Notes: generated by a model not told the origin, from the letters alone. Counted from the stretch's first letter, positions 8,983 through 18,883 are shown. The stretch is DNA of 64,000 bases from an uncultured Aquimarina sp. (GCF_947500065.1 NZ_CANMQT010000003.1:310001-374000), one strand, 5' to 3'. Program-made: numbers and translations.

Positions 8983-10221
8983 ATGTCAGATACTATATCT
9001 ATAGAATTATTTCCTGCAGGAAACGGCGATGCAATACTTTTAGATTTTGGAGAAGCACTTATTCTTATTGACACAGGATACATCTCTACTTTTCGGGATC
9101 ATCTAAAACCTAGATTAAAAACACTTCATTCCGAAGGACGTAGATTAACAAAGTTTGTAGTAACTCATATCGATGCGGACCATATATCTGGTGCCATCGC
9201 TTTTATTAATGAAAACGGAGAAGCTAATAATCCATCTGTTATTGGGATTGATGAAGTTTGGTTTAATAGTTATCGCCATCTTAATTTTGAAGATAAGGAA
9301 GAGGGTGATCTAAACGGAAGTATTCCTGATATACCAATCGTTGGTGGAAAAGAAAGTATTGAAACAGAAAATGAAATTCAATTAGTAAGTTATGAGCAAG
9401 GAACATCGTTAGGTAGTTTACTTCTAAAATATGGATACAAATGGAATACTACTTTTAATTCGTTAGCAGTAAAAACTGATCAACCATTAAAACTAAAACT
9501 GTCAGACAATCTAGAATTGACATTACTGGGTCCCACACAAACTTCTTTAGATAAAATGGCAAATACATGGTATCGCTATCTAAAAAAGATATTTGCAGGC
9601 AAGATCAATCAGGATTCATATTTTGATGATGCTTTCGAAAAAATGATGGAGGAAATGAGACAGGCTGATCTTGATGAAGCTATTCTTGACGAAGAAATGT
9701 TAGTATCTACTTTCGGAGATTGGGTAGAAAACTATAATAAACCTTGGGAAAAAGAAGACAAATCCCCTACTAACGGATCGTCTATTATCTTTTTATTAGA
9801 ATACAGAGATATAAAACTACTCTTTCTTGGTGATGCTATTCCGAGTCAAGTAGAAGAACAATTAAAAAAAATGATTCCTGAAGATCAATTTCCACTACAG
9901 ATAGATGTTCTTAAAGTTGCACATCATGGCGCATGGAAAAATAACAGTCCTGAACTTATCAAAATGGTTCAGGCTAAGTACTATCTTTTTTCCAGTAATG
10001 GAAGAAGGCATCGACATCCAAATTTTGAAACCATGGCTAGTATTTTGAATAATCACCCTGTAGCATCTTATAAAACGTTCGTTTTTAATTACAAGCAAGG
10101 CGATCGATTACTAGATATTGATGATGATATGAGTAAACAAAAATATAATTATGATACACTTTGGCCAGATGTAGATGAATGGGGAAATGGTGTTGATGGA
10201 TATGTGAAACTAAGGATATAA
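8983..10221 (+). CDS. MBL-fold metallohydrolase (ComEC/Rec2-like)
   Basis: The ATG at 8983 (MSDTISIELF) is preferred over a TTG 15 bases upstream, giving 412 residues. The metallo-beta-lactamase signature HxDxDH is intact (THIDADHISGA, His62, Asp64, Asp66, His67). Downstream metal ligands are visible as FLGDA (Asp284) and AHHG (His314/315), with a final SSNGRRHRHPN segment as in ComEC-type domains. An acidic helical insert sits at about 205-255. No signal peptide is seen, so the enzyme is probably cytoplasmic, on the same side as the predicted protease domain of the divergent gene. Substrate unknown; members of this group act on phosphodiesters or as regulators. Confidence 0.8.
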   Translation: MSDTISIELFPAGNGDAILLDFGEALILIDTGYISTFRDHLKPRLKTLHSEGRRLTKFVVTHIDADHISGAIAFINENGEANNPSVIGIDEVWFNSYRHLNFEDKEEGDLNGSIPDIPIVGGKESIETENEIQLVSYEQGTSLGSLLLKYGYKWNTTFNSLAVKTDQPLKLKLSDNLELTLLGPTQTSLDKMANTWYRYLKKIFAGKINQDSYFDDAFEKMMEEMRQADLDEAILDEEMLVSTFGDWVENYNKPWEKEDKSPTNGSSIIFLLEYRDIKLLFLGDAIPSQVEEQLKKMIPEDQFPLQIDVLKVAHHGAWKNNSPELIKMVQAKYYLFSSNGRRHRHPNFETMASILNNHPVASYKTFVFNYKQGDRLLDIDDDMSKQKYNYDTLWPDVDEWGNGVDGYVKLRI

Positions 10222-10233
10222 TAATTCTACAAT

Positions 10234-10264
10234 TTGATGCAATACATCTAGCCCTTTAATTTTG
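10234..10264 (+). promoter_or_regulatory. Putative Bacteroidota-type promoter for the M28 peptidase gene
   Basis: TTG (10234-10236), 20 bases, then TAATTTTG (10257-10264), matching the TTG-N17-23-TAnnTTTG consensus. It would give a leader of about 115 bases before the ATG at 10384. Confidence 0.4.
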
Positions 10265-10383
10265 TAAGTAATGTTTGTTTTATCAACCAGCACAATATAT
10301 TTAGATTTATTTCTTAAACTATTTATAAAGATAGATTCAATCTCAAATCATTTCTCGTAAATTATACCAATAAACAATTACAC

Positions 10384-11937
10384 ATGAATACATCTTATAA
10401 AATATTGACTATCGCACTTCTATTATCAAGTGTAATATTAGCACAAAAAACAGATCCTGTAATAGATGGAATTATCAAAGAAGCTAATGAAAACTCTAAA
10501 CTAGAATCCTTAGCTCATGAACTTACAGATATTATTGGTCCTCGTTTAGTTGGTACTCCTCAAATGCAACATGCAAATGAATGGGCTGTTGCAAAATATA
10601 CCGATTGGGGTATTAGCGCTAGAAATGAAAAATGGGGAGAATGGCGCGGATGGGAACGAGGTATTACTCATATAGATATGGTATATCCTCGTGTTCAAAG
10701 TTTAAGAGGAACACAACTTGCCTGGAATCCAAGCACTTCAAAAGAAGGTATAACAGCAGAATTGATGGTATTACCTGTACAGCTAAAAGATTCTCTGGAT
10801 TTCGAGAAATGGTTGACTACTATTAAAGGAAAGATTGTACTTATATCCATGTTACAACCTACAGGACGTCCTGATTATAACTGGGAAGAGTTTGCTACAG
10901 AAGAATCTTTTACTAAAATGAAAGATGCGCGAGATATTCAGACTAAAGCTTGGCGAAAAAACATGAAAACGACAGGGTATAACAATAGAACCCTACCTGC
11001 TGCATTAGAAAAAGCAGGAGCAGTTGGAATCGTAACTTCAAACTGGTCAAGAGGATTTGGAGTAAATAAAATTTTCGGTGCTCGTACAAAGAAGATTCCT
11101 ACTGTAGATCTTGAGCTAGAGGATTATGGGATGTTATATAGGCTTGTAAAATCTGGTCAACAGCCAAAAATTAATATTGTTGCAGAATCTAAAGAGTTAG
11201 GAAAAGTACCTACTTTTAATACTATTGCAGAAATTAAAGGAACAGAAAAACCTAATGAATATGTAATTCTTTCCGCACATTTTGATTCTTGGGATGGAGG
11301 AACTGGAGCAACCGATAATGGTACAGGTACCTTAGTTATGATGGAGGCAATGCGTTTATTAAAAAAAATCTACCCTAATCCTAAACGTACAATACTTGTT
11401 GGACATTGGGGTAGCGAAGAACAAGGATTAAATGGATCAAGAGCCTTTGTAGAAGATCATCCAGATATTGTAGCAGGTGTTCAAGCATCATTTAATCAAG
11501 ATAATGGTACCGGTCGTGTAGTTCGTTTGTCTGGAGGTGGTTTTCTTCATTCATATGATTACCTAAGTAAATGGTTAGCAGCAGTTCCTGAAGAAATCAC
11601 ACAACATATAGAAACTACTTTTCCTGGTACTCCTGCGAGAGGTGGTTCTGATTATGCGTCTTTTCAAGCAGCAGGAGCGCCAGCATTCAGTTTAAGCTCA
11701 TTAAATTGGTCCTACTGGAATTATACGTGGCATACAAATCGAGATACATATGATAAAATCATTTTTGATGATGTACGTAATAATGCTATTCTTACAGCTA
11801 TACTTACCTATATGGCTAGTGAAGATCCTGAAAAAACCTCTCGAGTAAAAAGTGTTCTTCCTATTGATTCTAGAACAGGAGAACAAAGAAAGTGGCCAAC
11901 ACCGCGATCACCAAATCGTGCCGGAGGAATGAACTAG
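10384..11937 (+). CDS. Exported M28-family zinc aminopeptidase/carboxypeptidase
   Basis: 517 residues with a signal peptide (ILTIALLLSSVILAQ). The C-terminal half is a co-catalytic zinc peptidase with ligands in canonical order: His299 (SAHFDSW), Asp311 (ATDNGTG), Glu345-Glu346 (GSEEQGL), Asp in NQDNGTG and His450 (WHTNRDT). The region about 130-260 probably forms the inserted PA-like domain. The arrangement resembles carboxypeptidase Q/plasma glutamate carboxypeptidase types. It should release amino acids from peptides in the periplasm. It is monocistronic as far as can be seen. Confidence 0.85.
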   Translation: MNTSYKILTIALLLSSVILAQKTDPVIDGIIKEANENSKLESLAHELTDIIGPRLVGTPQMQHANEWAVAKYTDWGISARNEKWGEWRGWERGITHIDMVYPRVQSLRGTQLAWNPSTSKEGITAELMVLPVQLKDSLDFEKWLTTIKGKIVLISMLQPTGRPDYNWEEFATEESFTKMKDARDIQTKAWRKNMKTTGYNNRTLPAALEKAGAVGIVTSNWSRGFGVNKIFGARTKKIPTVDLELEDYGMLYRLVKSGQQPKINIVAESKELGKVPTFNTIAEIKGTEKPNEYVILSAHFDSWDGGTGATDNGTGTLVMMEAMRLLKKIYPNPKRTILVGHWGSEEQGLNGSRAFVEDHPDIVAGVQASFNQDNGTGRVVRLSGGGFLHSYDYLSKWLAAVPEEITQHIETTFPGTPARGGSDYASFQAAGAPAFSLSSLNWSYWNYTWHTNRDTYDKIIFDDVRNNAILTAILTYMASEDPEKTSRVKSVLPIDSRTGEQRKWPTPRSPNRAGGMN

Positions 11938-11979
11938 GTACAATTGGATATTCTTTTATGTAAGAATATTTTGAATAAT

Positions 11980-12110
11980 GAGGCTGTCCGAAAAGCACAA
12001 TATTTACAATACTGTCACATTGAGCGGAGTCGAAATGTACTGAAAACCAAGGATAATTATTTCTCAACTCCGCTCGAAATGACATAGAAATCTAGTTTTT
12101 AGACAGCCTC
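11980..12110. repeat. 131-bp MITE-like palindromic element
   Basis: Terminal inverted repeats GAGGCTGTC (11980-11988) and GACAGCCTC (12102-12110) are perfect and extend to 13 of 15 with A/T-rich flanks. A second, inner pair GAGCGGAGT (12022-12030) and ACTCCGCTC (12067-12075) is also perfect. Motifs of the type TTGAGCGGAGTCGAAATG are, from memory, recurrent intergenic repeats in many Bacteroidota genomes. No ORF lies inside. It sits between convergent genes and could also act as a terminator. Confidence 0.6.
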
Positions 12111-12148
12111 TTTATTTTAATCATTTTATAGAACAATGAATTAGGCAT

Positions 12149-15100
12149 CTATATTTCGGAAAGTATAATTACATTATTCTCTCTTTTTCTATCAATTAAC
12201 TTATTTTTAGGATCAATACTAATTTGACTTGGTTTTTGATCTACTATAATTTGTAATTCTGTAAAGTGTTTGGTGATTTTATGTTTCTTTAGATATATCA
12301 ACTCTTGATTCCCATTGGTACCACTTGCATATACTCCTATGTCAATCCAGTCGTTTACCGGAATGTTCCTTTCGTTCTTAATATCGACTATTTTATATTT
12401 TTCTAAATCTAAGTTCAGTTTTACTTCGTACTGATTCTCAGAAATCTTGTTATAAGTCGCTTCAGTTATCTTACTTTCATGCAATGTAACGGTTTCAAAT
12501 AAATCCGTTATCACATATTGCAAGCTGTCTGCGGTTACCTCTCTAAAATATGGCAGTAAATCTTTGGTAGTAGCATATCTGTTAGTTTTGATCTTTTTTA
12601 AACCTTCAAAACTATCCCAATCTCTAACAAATCTTTTTAAAGCTATATTCACACTATCCTCAGAAATATAATCTTGTAAGGCATACATATTAATCAATCC
12701 TTTATCATAATAGATATATTCTTGACCTGATTCTACCAGATTTAGAGGCATTTCTTTAATTTTTTCATTAGTTCTCGCTTTTAAGTAACTATTAATTCTA
12801 GATTGTAAAAACTGCTGTACTTTTTCCTCAGGATATTCTTCTTTCAAAACCATTAACGCTGAATATTGTGCTAAGGTTTCTGAAAGCATAGCTTTACCTT
12901 GTACATTGGCAGGATTTACCTGATGTCCCCACCATTGATGCGCCATTTCGTGTGCAGTTACATAAAAGGCCATATCTACATCTTTCTTATCATCAATATC
13001 CATAATAAAGCCAATGTTTTCTGAAAAAGGTACCGTATTTGGAAATGATTGCGCTCTACTTTTATAGCTGGTAGATTCTACAATTCTCATTTGACGGTAT
13101 TGATACGGGCCAAAATTTTTATTGAAATAATCAAAAGACTTTTTCATACCATTCATCATTCGATCCAAATTATATTCGTGCCCTTTATGATAATATATAT
13201 CAAGATTTACGGTTTGATTAAAGTTTGAATCTTCTGATGTCCATTTATCGCTCATTACCTGATATTCTGCAGATATTATAGAATAGAAATTAGACATAGG
13301 TTTATCCATTTTATAATGAAAATACTTACGATTACTTTCCTCCCATTCGTTCTGCAAATAACCCGGTGCAATGGCAGTTTGATTTATATCAGTCCCAATA
13401 ATGATTTCAAAATTAATTTCCTCACCATCACCAGAAGATAAGCCTTCTAGAATAGCTTTGGGATCATCTATTTTGGCCCTTCTCATTTTTGGTTTTAAAC
13501 CATATTTCTCACGCTCTGATTTGTCCTCTAATTCAATATATTTATTATACCCTATTGTTAGTAAATGAAAATTACTTAGCAAGGTTCCATTATATACAAT
13601 ATTAGTACTTTCGTTTTCTGCAAAACCTTTAGTGATATGCGTTTGTTTGAATTCCATTTTAACAGAATCACCTGGCTTCAAAGGTTGTTTTAATTCATAA
13701 ATAGAGTACCCATATAGTTCAAATTCATTATTTACACTAGCTCCTGATTCTATAGTAAGATATTCAATTTCCACATGATCATTTGGTGCTTTTTGTATAT
13801 GAATTTCATTGATAGTTGTACTGTGAGGATTACTAAGCATAAAATACCCTTCTGCCGTATAATTTCTTTCGTATGGATATAACTCTACTTTTAGGTTAAC
13901 ATCTATAATTTTAGGTTGTAAGAGTTTATCATATTTCTCAAGCTTTTTTTCATAATCAACTCTATGTTTCTGCTGTGTAGTAATTGTCGAATAATTATTA
14001 AGAATATTCGTGTTATAAAATATATAGCAACCAGATAACAAGAAAACTGATATCATCATAATTCCAAACCGAATTAATGACTTTGTAAGTCTTAGTTCAC
14101 TGGATTTATAACGCTTTATTATATTTGTTTCTGTACCTCTTACCGATAGAACAATCCCAATAACAAACAATATTGCCGAAAATGCTACCCAATAGATTTT
14201 AAACCAGATATAAGGTTCCCAAAAATGACCATAACCATTCATATCCGAATACATTCCTAAATCTGGACCTCCAAATATGTATAGACTGTGATCATAACCC
14301 AATACACGCAGGCCTATTGTCCAGCAAAAAGTAAATATGATAACCAAAATATGTGATAAAAACTTATGGTTTACTAAGACTTGAAAGAAAAAGCACAACA
14401 CAGTAAAAAGGAAAAGGAAAGGAAATATTTCAACAAAAAAACCTGTAAAATACACTCCTAGTTCATATTCATAATACCCTTTTGAAGTTTGGAAAATAAT
14501 ACCTGCAATAATCATCAAAATCATTATCAAGGTATATGCTAGGATAAGCCCAATAAACTTACTCGTCAAATAGATAACATCAGATACAGGCAATGCATCA
14601 TAAATAAGACTCAATCTGCCATCTCTTTCTTTCCAGATCAATTCTCCGGAATAAAATATAATAATTAATATGAAGAACAATAATGTATTCTCTAATAACT
14701 CACCAACAATAATATAAGTAGTTGGATAACTTTCTACACCAAAAGAAGTGTCTAGATTTATAGAGCTAATCAGGATAATCCCTAAAGCGCAAGCAGCAAT
14801 AACCCAGAATGGTGCTGATCTTAGTATAGATTTAAAATAAAATAAAGAATGCTGAAACAACAAGGTTATCTTATTTGGATTTACTGTAGCTATATTACCT
14901 GAATTTAGTATAGCATCTATTTCTTTAGCCGTTTTTGCTTCTTGACCAGTAATGATTGTTTTAAGTTTTTTTACAATACCATTTTTAACAACCCTAAAAC
15001 TAAATCTATAATAACCAATAACTAAAACGATTACTCCAATTGTTATCCATAACAGCCTATTATACAGCAACATTCCTTCCATAGAAAGTAACATTGTGTT

Positions 15101-15775
15101 TCGTTCTGTTACATTCCAATACTCAGTAACCAAACTAATTGTTTGAAAAGAAAATGGTTCTAAAAGCCCAGATAGGTATAAATTTTCAGATCCTTGAGCC
15201 AATTGCATTGAGAATATGTATACCATAAAAAATAGTATTCCTTGCGTATAGACAACCATTAATTTTCTACTTAAAGCTCCGCTTACAAAAAATATAGCAC
15301 CTCCAAAAAATAACGTGGGTACTATCAGCATAAAAAATGGCTGTAAATAATGCCAAAAATTAAAGATTAATAAAGTGTCACCATCTCTCCATGGTAGAAA
15401 ATCACTTATAACCATACCCAAAGGCATAGCACAGTAAATAAAAAACAACACGATAAAAGAACCTAAAAATCTACCCAGCAAATAATCGCTTTTTTTAATA
15501 GGATTCACAAACATTAGTGATTCCATATTATGATCAAAATCACGTAATGCAGCTACTCCCATAATCATAGAGGTAACCATCATAAAGAATGCAGAGCTAA
15601 TAGTCATCGTTCGTGCAATAACATATGGTGCATTTCTTTTGATAGGGTCTAAATTACCTTCAAAAATGATGTCTACTGATAGAATAGAATACAATAATAG
15701 AATAAAAAAATATAGATAGGTATCAGGACGTTTTATCCTGTATTTAATTTCAAATTTGAATATCTCGAATAACAT
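12149..15775 (-). CDS. ABC transporter permease fused to an M1-family zinc aminopeptidase
   Basis: 1208 residues. The first half, to about 560, is a multi-pass ABC-2-type permease with about a dozen hydrophobic helices. The second half is an exported M1 (gluzincin) domain with the motif HEMAHQWWGHQ at about residues 938-948 and the third ligand Glu about 19 residues later (SETLAQ). The fusion is a known Bacteroidota architecture annotated as ABC permease/M1 aminopeptidase. The exoplamic peptidase could process a peptide handled by the transporter. The partner ATPase gene lies directly upstream with a 53-base gap. Confidence 0.85.
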   Translation of the reverse strand: MLFEIFKFEIKYRIKRPDTYLYFFILLLYSILSVDIIFEGNLDPIKRNAPYVIARTMTISSAFFMMVTSMIMGVAALRDFDHNMESLMFVNPIKKSDYLLGRFLGSFIVLFFIYCAMPLGMVISDFLPWRDGDTLLIFNFWHYLQPFFMLIVPTLFFGGAIFFVSGALSRKLMVVYTQGILFFMVYIFSMQLAQGSENLYLSGLLEPFSFQTISLVTEYWNVTERNTMLLSMEGMLLYNRLLWITIGVIVLVIGYYRFSFRVVKNGIVKKLKTIITGQEAKTAKEIDAILNSGNIATVNPNKITLLFQHSLFYFKSILRSAPFWVIAACALGIILISSINLDTSFGVESYPTTYIIVGELLENTLLFFILIIIFYSGELIWKERDGRLSLIYDALPVSDVIYLTSKFIGLILAYTLIMILMIIAGIIFQTSKGYYEYELGVYFTGFFVEIFPFLFLFTVLCFFFQVLVNHKFLSHILVIIFTFCWTIGLRVLGYDHSLYIFGGPDLGMYSDMNGYGHFWEPYIWFKIYWVAFSAILFVIGIVLSVRGTETNIIKRYKSSELRLTKSLIRFGIMMISVFLLSGCYIFYNTNILNNYSTITTQQKHRVDYEKKLEKYDKLLQPKIIDVNLKVELYPYERNYTAEGYFMLSNPHSTTINEIHIQKAPNDHVEIEYLTIESGASVNNEFELYGYSIYELKQPLKPGDSVKMEFKQTHITKGFAENESTNIVYNGTLLSNFHLLTIGYNKYIELEDKSEREKYGLKPKMRRAKIDDPKAILEGLSSGDGEEINFEIIIGTDINQTAIAPGYLQNEWEESNRKYFHYKMDKPMSNFYSIISAEYQVMSDKWTSEDSNFNQTVNLDIYYHKGHEYNLDRMMNGMKKSFDYFNKNFGPYQYRQMRIVESTSYKSRAQSFPNTVPFSENIGFIMDIDDKKDVDMAFYVTAHEMAHQWWGHQVNPANVQGKAMLSETLAQYSALMVLKEEYPEEKVQQFLQSRINSYLKARTNEKIKEMPLNLVESGQEYIYYDKGLINMYALQDYISEDSVNIALKRFVRDWDSFEGLKKIKTNRYATTKDLLPYFREVTADSLQYVITDLFETVTLHESKITEATYNKISENQYEVKLNLDLEKYKIVDIKNERNIPVNDWIDIGVYASGTNGNQELIYLKKHKITKHFTELQIIVDQKPSQISIDPKNKLIDRKRENNVIILSEI

Positions 15776-15828
15776 AGCGAATACGTTTAGAATGAAAGAA
15801 TTGGATGAAAATGGATTAAATTAACTAC

Positions 15829-16707
15829 CTAGTTATAAGGTGCTCCAAAAATATTAGAGAAGTATACGTGCTCTAAATCCGCTGGGATTGTATCAAATCC
15901 ATTTCCTGGATTGTTTTTGCTCAAAATATGTATTACAGGTTTACCCAACATAAATTTTTCAGCGATTACTGTATATTCTTGCTTATAAATCTCTAGCTCT
16001 CTTTTTTCTATAGTTTTATGATATATAGTACCTTCTAGTTCCTCAATTGTTTGTATTGGATTTCCCTCCAGAAGTACTTGCCCTTGGTTGATAATAGCCA
16101 TATTAGTACATAATTCTTTTACATCATCTACAATATGAGTTGATAATATAACTATGGTATTTTCACCAAGTTCGCTAAGCAGATTATAGAAACGATTACG
16201 TTCTGCGGGATCTAGTCCTGCTGTAGGTTCGTCTACTATAATAAGTTTCGGGTTAGAAAGCAAAGCTTGCGCAATCCCAAATCGTTGTTTCATTCCACCA
16301 GAAAACCCTCCAAGGTTTTTCTTTCTATGATCATACAGATTTGTTTTGTATAACAATGCTTCAACAACCTCTCCTCGTTGTTTCTTATTAGATAATCCTT
16401 TAAGTACAGCCAAATGGTTTAGTAAAAACTCCGCGGATACTTTAGGATATAAACCAAATTCCTGTGGCAGATATCCTAAGACTTTTCTGATTTCATCTTT
16501 TTCTGCTAATACATTTATATCACCAAGTGTTATAGAACCCTTATCTGCATCCTGTAAAGTTGCTATAGTGCGCATTAATGTAGATTTACCAGCTCCATTA
16601 GGTCCTAATAACCCAAACATTCCAGTAGGGATATTTAGTGAAACATCTTGTAGTGCTTTAGTACCGTTAGTATATGTTTTTGATAAATTATTGATAGTAA
16701 GTTGCAT
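15829..16707 (-). CDS. ABC transporter ATP-binding protein, partner of the permease-peptidase
   Basis: 292 residues with Walker A GPNGAGKST at 35-43, signature SGGMKQR, Walker B LIIVDEPTAGLD and H-loop STHIV. It belongs to the CcmA/bacitracin-type export ATPases. The coupled permease gene follows on the same strand. A second, clearly paralogous ATPase sits at 26758, on the opposite strand, in a mirrored module. Confidence 0.9.
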   Translation of the reverse strand: MQLTINNLSKTYTNGTKALQDVSLNIPTGMFGLLGPNGAGKSTLMRTIATLQDADKGSITLGDINVLAEKDEIRKVLGYLPQEFGLYPKVSAEFLLNHLAVLKGLSNKKQRGEVVEALLYKTNLYDHRKKNLGGFSGGMKQRFGIAQALLSNPKLIIVDEPTAGLDPAERNRFYNLLSELGENTIVILSTHIVDDVKELCTNMAIINQGQVLLEGNPIQTIEELEGTIYHKTIEKRELEIYKQEYTVIAEKFMLGKPVIHILSKNNPGNGFDTIPADLEHVYFSNIFGAPYN

Positions 16708-16733
16708 CTCTATTTAGTTTAAAATAATTAATA

Positions 16734-18647
16734 TTAATTACCCGTAATTGATAATTCTTCTCCAGACAGTGTTCCTCGCTTAAACTCACCAGATTCCCAA
16801 AGCAATAATTCTCCAGAGGATCCACTTTTCATGTTTGCATCGATCACAAGTACTTTTCCCTTATAGCGAGTTTCAATCTGTTTGTGTGTGGTATGGCCAA
16901 CAATAATATGAGTGGCGCTAAAATGTTTTAGTAATTGATCTATTTGTTCTGTAGTAGCCAATTCTCCTTGAAAATATCCTCTGTAATAAATAGGACCATT
17001 TCCATGATGAAGAAAGTTTCCTAACTCCGTTCTAATTTTTGGTAATTCACTTGCAACCAATTCTTTTTTAAACTCTTTATTAATAGTATCTATTGATAGT
17101 CCCTTAGAAACGATATCCGGATGTAATCCACCGTGTATAAACATCATATCATTTATTTTCATCAATACTGGACGCGTTCTTAGCCAATTTCCCAGAACAG
17201 TTCCTTTGGTAAAAAGAGAATCCAAAGGTGTATCTAACATCTCAGCAATATCTTTGTATTTTGGGTGAACTGAACGAAGATTACCGTTAAGTACCATTAC
17301 ATCATGATTACCTAGTAATACATGGAGTTTGCCACCATACTGTTCTGCTTGTTTTTCTAGATCATATAAAAACCATAATACTTCAGTTACACGAGGTCCT
17401 CGGTCAAAAATATCTCCGACAACTACAAAATGACCATTTCCAAAACTCCATTTTTTATCCTGATCTATAATATTATTCTGTTGTAATAATTCTATAAATA
17501 CCTGATACTGTCCATGAATATCACTAGTCGCAGCAAGTTTGAAATTCCCGTTATATTCTAGTTTTTTCACTTCGGTTGGATTAGCATCCCATATTATGGC
17601 TTTCATACCATCATGCTCAATAGTTTGGGGAACTTTATTGCTGATTCGTTTAGTGTATTTTTTCCCTTTACTTACCCAAATAGCTGTTCTTTTTGTTCCA
17701 TTTTCTATTACATAAGGCCCATCAGAAGGCGAAATATAAGGTAGATGTAGTACCTCTAATATTTCTTTAATATTTTCTTCTTTTGCTAAATCGTAAGCAC
17801 TCTTTTTACTATCAATTTTTTTAGTAGGGTCTGCACCTCTCTCTATCAATATGTTCAGTGCTTTTACATCTCTTCCTTTAATGGCAAATATCAAAGCTGA
17901 TTGTTTTTCTATAGTTACATAATCCAAATCAGCATTATGATTGATTAATTCCTTCATCATTTCATAATTCTGATATGCTACAGCGTACATAAGTGGCGTA
18001 ATATCTCCTGATATTGTATTGGGATTAGCACCTTTTTCCAATAAATATTTAGCCACAGTATTGGTTTTATCTTTTTTAATAGCATAACAAAGCAAAGTGT
18101 ATTCCTTGTCATATGTTTCATCAATATCATTCCCTTTATCCAAAAAAGCTTTTACTGCTTTGACATTGCCCAGTTTAATACTTTCGTGAATGTCCTTCCC
18201 TGAATTTTTATCACTATTATTCTTAGCATTCTGAAGAAGTTGCTTTTGTGTTAATTCCCGATGCATATTTAGAACCAATTCTTTTCTGCCTTGAGCGTTC
18301 CAGATACCGGTGATTCCTTTGGGTGTAATTTTACCAGAATAACTTCCTTCAGAATGAATTATAAAATTTAATATTGAATCTGTAACAACAATATTTTGAA
18401 TTGGTAATGTTGCTACTCCTTTTGAAACTGGTCCCATAAAACCAATTATTTCACCTTGATCTGATTCTTCGAAACGCCATAAGATTCCAATAGATCGTTC
18501 TTCGTTTACTATAATTTTGCCTTCCCATTTCCCGAGAATACTGGTTTTATTATTTTTCTTTGATGCTTCTTCCTGAGCAATAATTGTACTATTAATAGTA
18601 AATAATAGTAATAGGTAAATTCCGAAATTCAATATTTGTGTTTTCAT
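16734..18647 (-). CDS. Secreted ankyrin-repeat / PPP-type metallophosphatase fusion
   Basis: 637 residues with a signal peptide (LLLLFTINSTIIAQ). About 35-130 is a beta-rich segment. About 155-300 contains four or five ankyrin-like repeats (for example GNVKAVKAFLDKGNDIDE, ALNILIERGADPTKK). From about 370 comes a calcineurin-like phosphoesterase with SDIHGQ (about 374), GDIFDRG, GNHD, HGG and VGHTTH, the residue set of PPP/Shelph-type protein phosphatases. It is predicted to be periplasmic, which is unusual for a Ser/Thr phosphatase-like enzyme. It starts 26 bases upstream of the ABC ATPase gene and may lead that operon; a functional link is not shown. Confidence 0.8.
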   Translation of the reverse strand: MKTQILNFGIYLLLLFTINSTIIAQEEASKKNNKTSILGKWEGKIIVNEERSIGILWRFEESDQGEIIGFMGPVSKGVATLPIQNIVVTDSILNFIIHSEGSYSGKITPKGITGIWNAQGRKELVLNMHRELTQKQLLQNAKNNSDKNSGKDIHESIKLGNVKAVKAFLDKGNDIDETYDKEYTLLCYAIKKDKTNTVAKYLLEKGANPNTISGDITPLMYAVAYQNYEMMKELINHNADLDYVTIEKQSALIFAIKGRDVKALNILIERGADPTKKIDSKKSAYDLAKEENIKEILEVLHLPYISPSDGPYVIENGTKRTAIWVSKGKKYTKRISNKVPQTIEHDGMKAIIWDANPTEVKKLEYNGNFKLAATSDIHGQYQVFIELLQQNNIIDQDKKWSFGNGHFVVVGDIFDRGPRVTEVLWFLYDLEKQAEQYGGKLHVLLGNHDVMVLNGNLRSVHPKYKDIAEMLDTPLDSLFTKGTVLGNWLRTRPVLMKINDMMFIHGGLHPDIVSKGLSIDTINKEFKKELVASELPKIRTELGNFLHHGNGPIYYRGYFQGELATTEQIDQLLKHFSATHIIVGHTTHKQIETRYKGKVLVIDANMKSGSSGELLLWESGEFKRGTLSGEELSITGN

Positions 18648-18791
18648 TACTTAAGATGTGTTATGATTTAAACTGTTCGCTTTGATTGAATGATTGCTTA
18701 GCCAAACATATTAACAAGCTGTTTTATAAATAAATAATAGTGATCAATCGGATATAAACAGGTACACAAATACGATTTGCAAGGAGTAAGT

Positions 18792-18847
18792 AAGTTGATC
18801 CCTAATTTGGTATAGTTTATACCTAGATAAACAGTGTCTATCAACTT
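18792..18847. promoter_or_regulatory. Nested inverted repeats upstream of a kinase gene
   Basis: Outer arms AAGTTGAT (18792-18799) and ATCAACTT (18840-18847) enclose the palindrome GGTATA-GTT-TATACC (18809-18823). They lie 36 bases before the kinase start and could be an operator or an mRNA hairpin. Confidence 0.3.
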
Positions 18848-18883
18848 CTTTGGTGGATATACATTATTTAAGTAATATTGGGT

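Noticed and set aside
4122-10221. A complete AVAST type I (Avs1) system
   Set aside because: The trypsin-like and MBL genes are present, but no STAND NTPase gene was found in the window, and two partners are exported proteins. I report only a resemblance.
12014-12075. CRISPR-like repeat
   Set aside because: Only two inverted, not direct, copies exist, without spacers.
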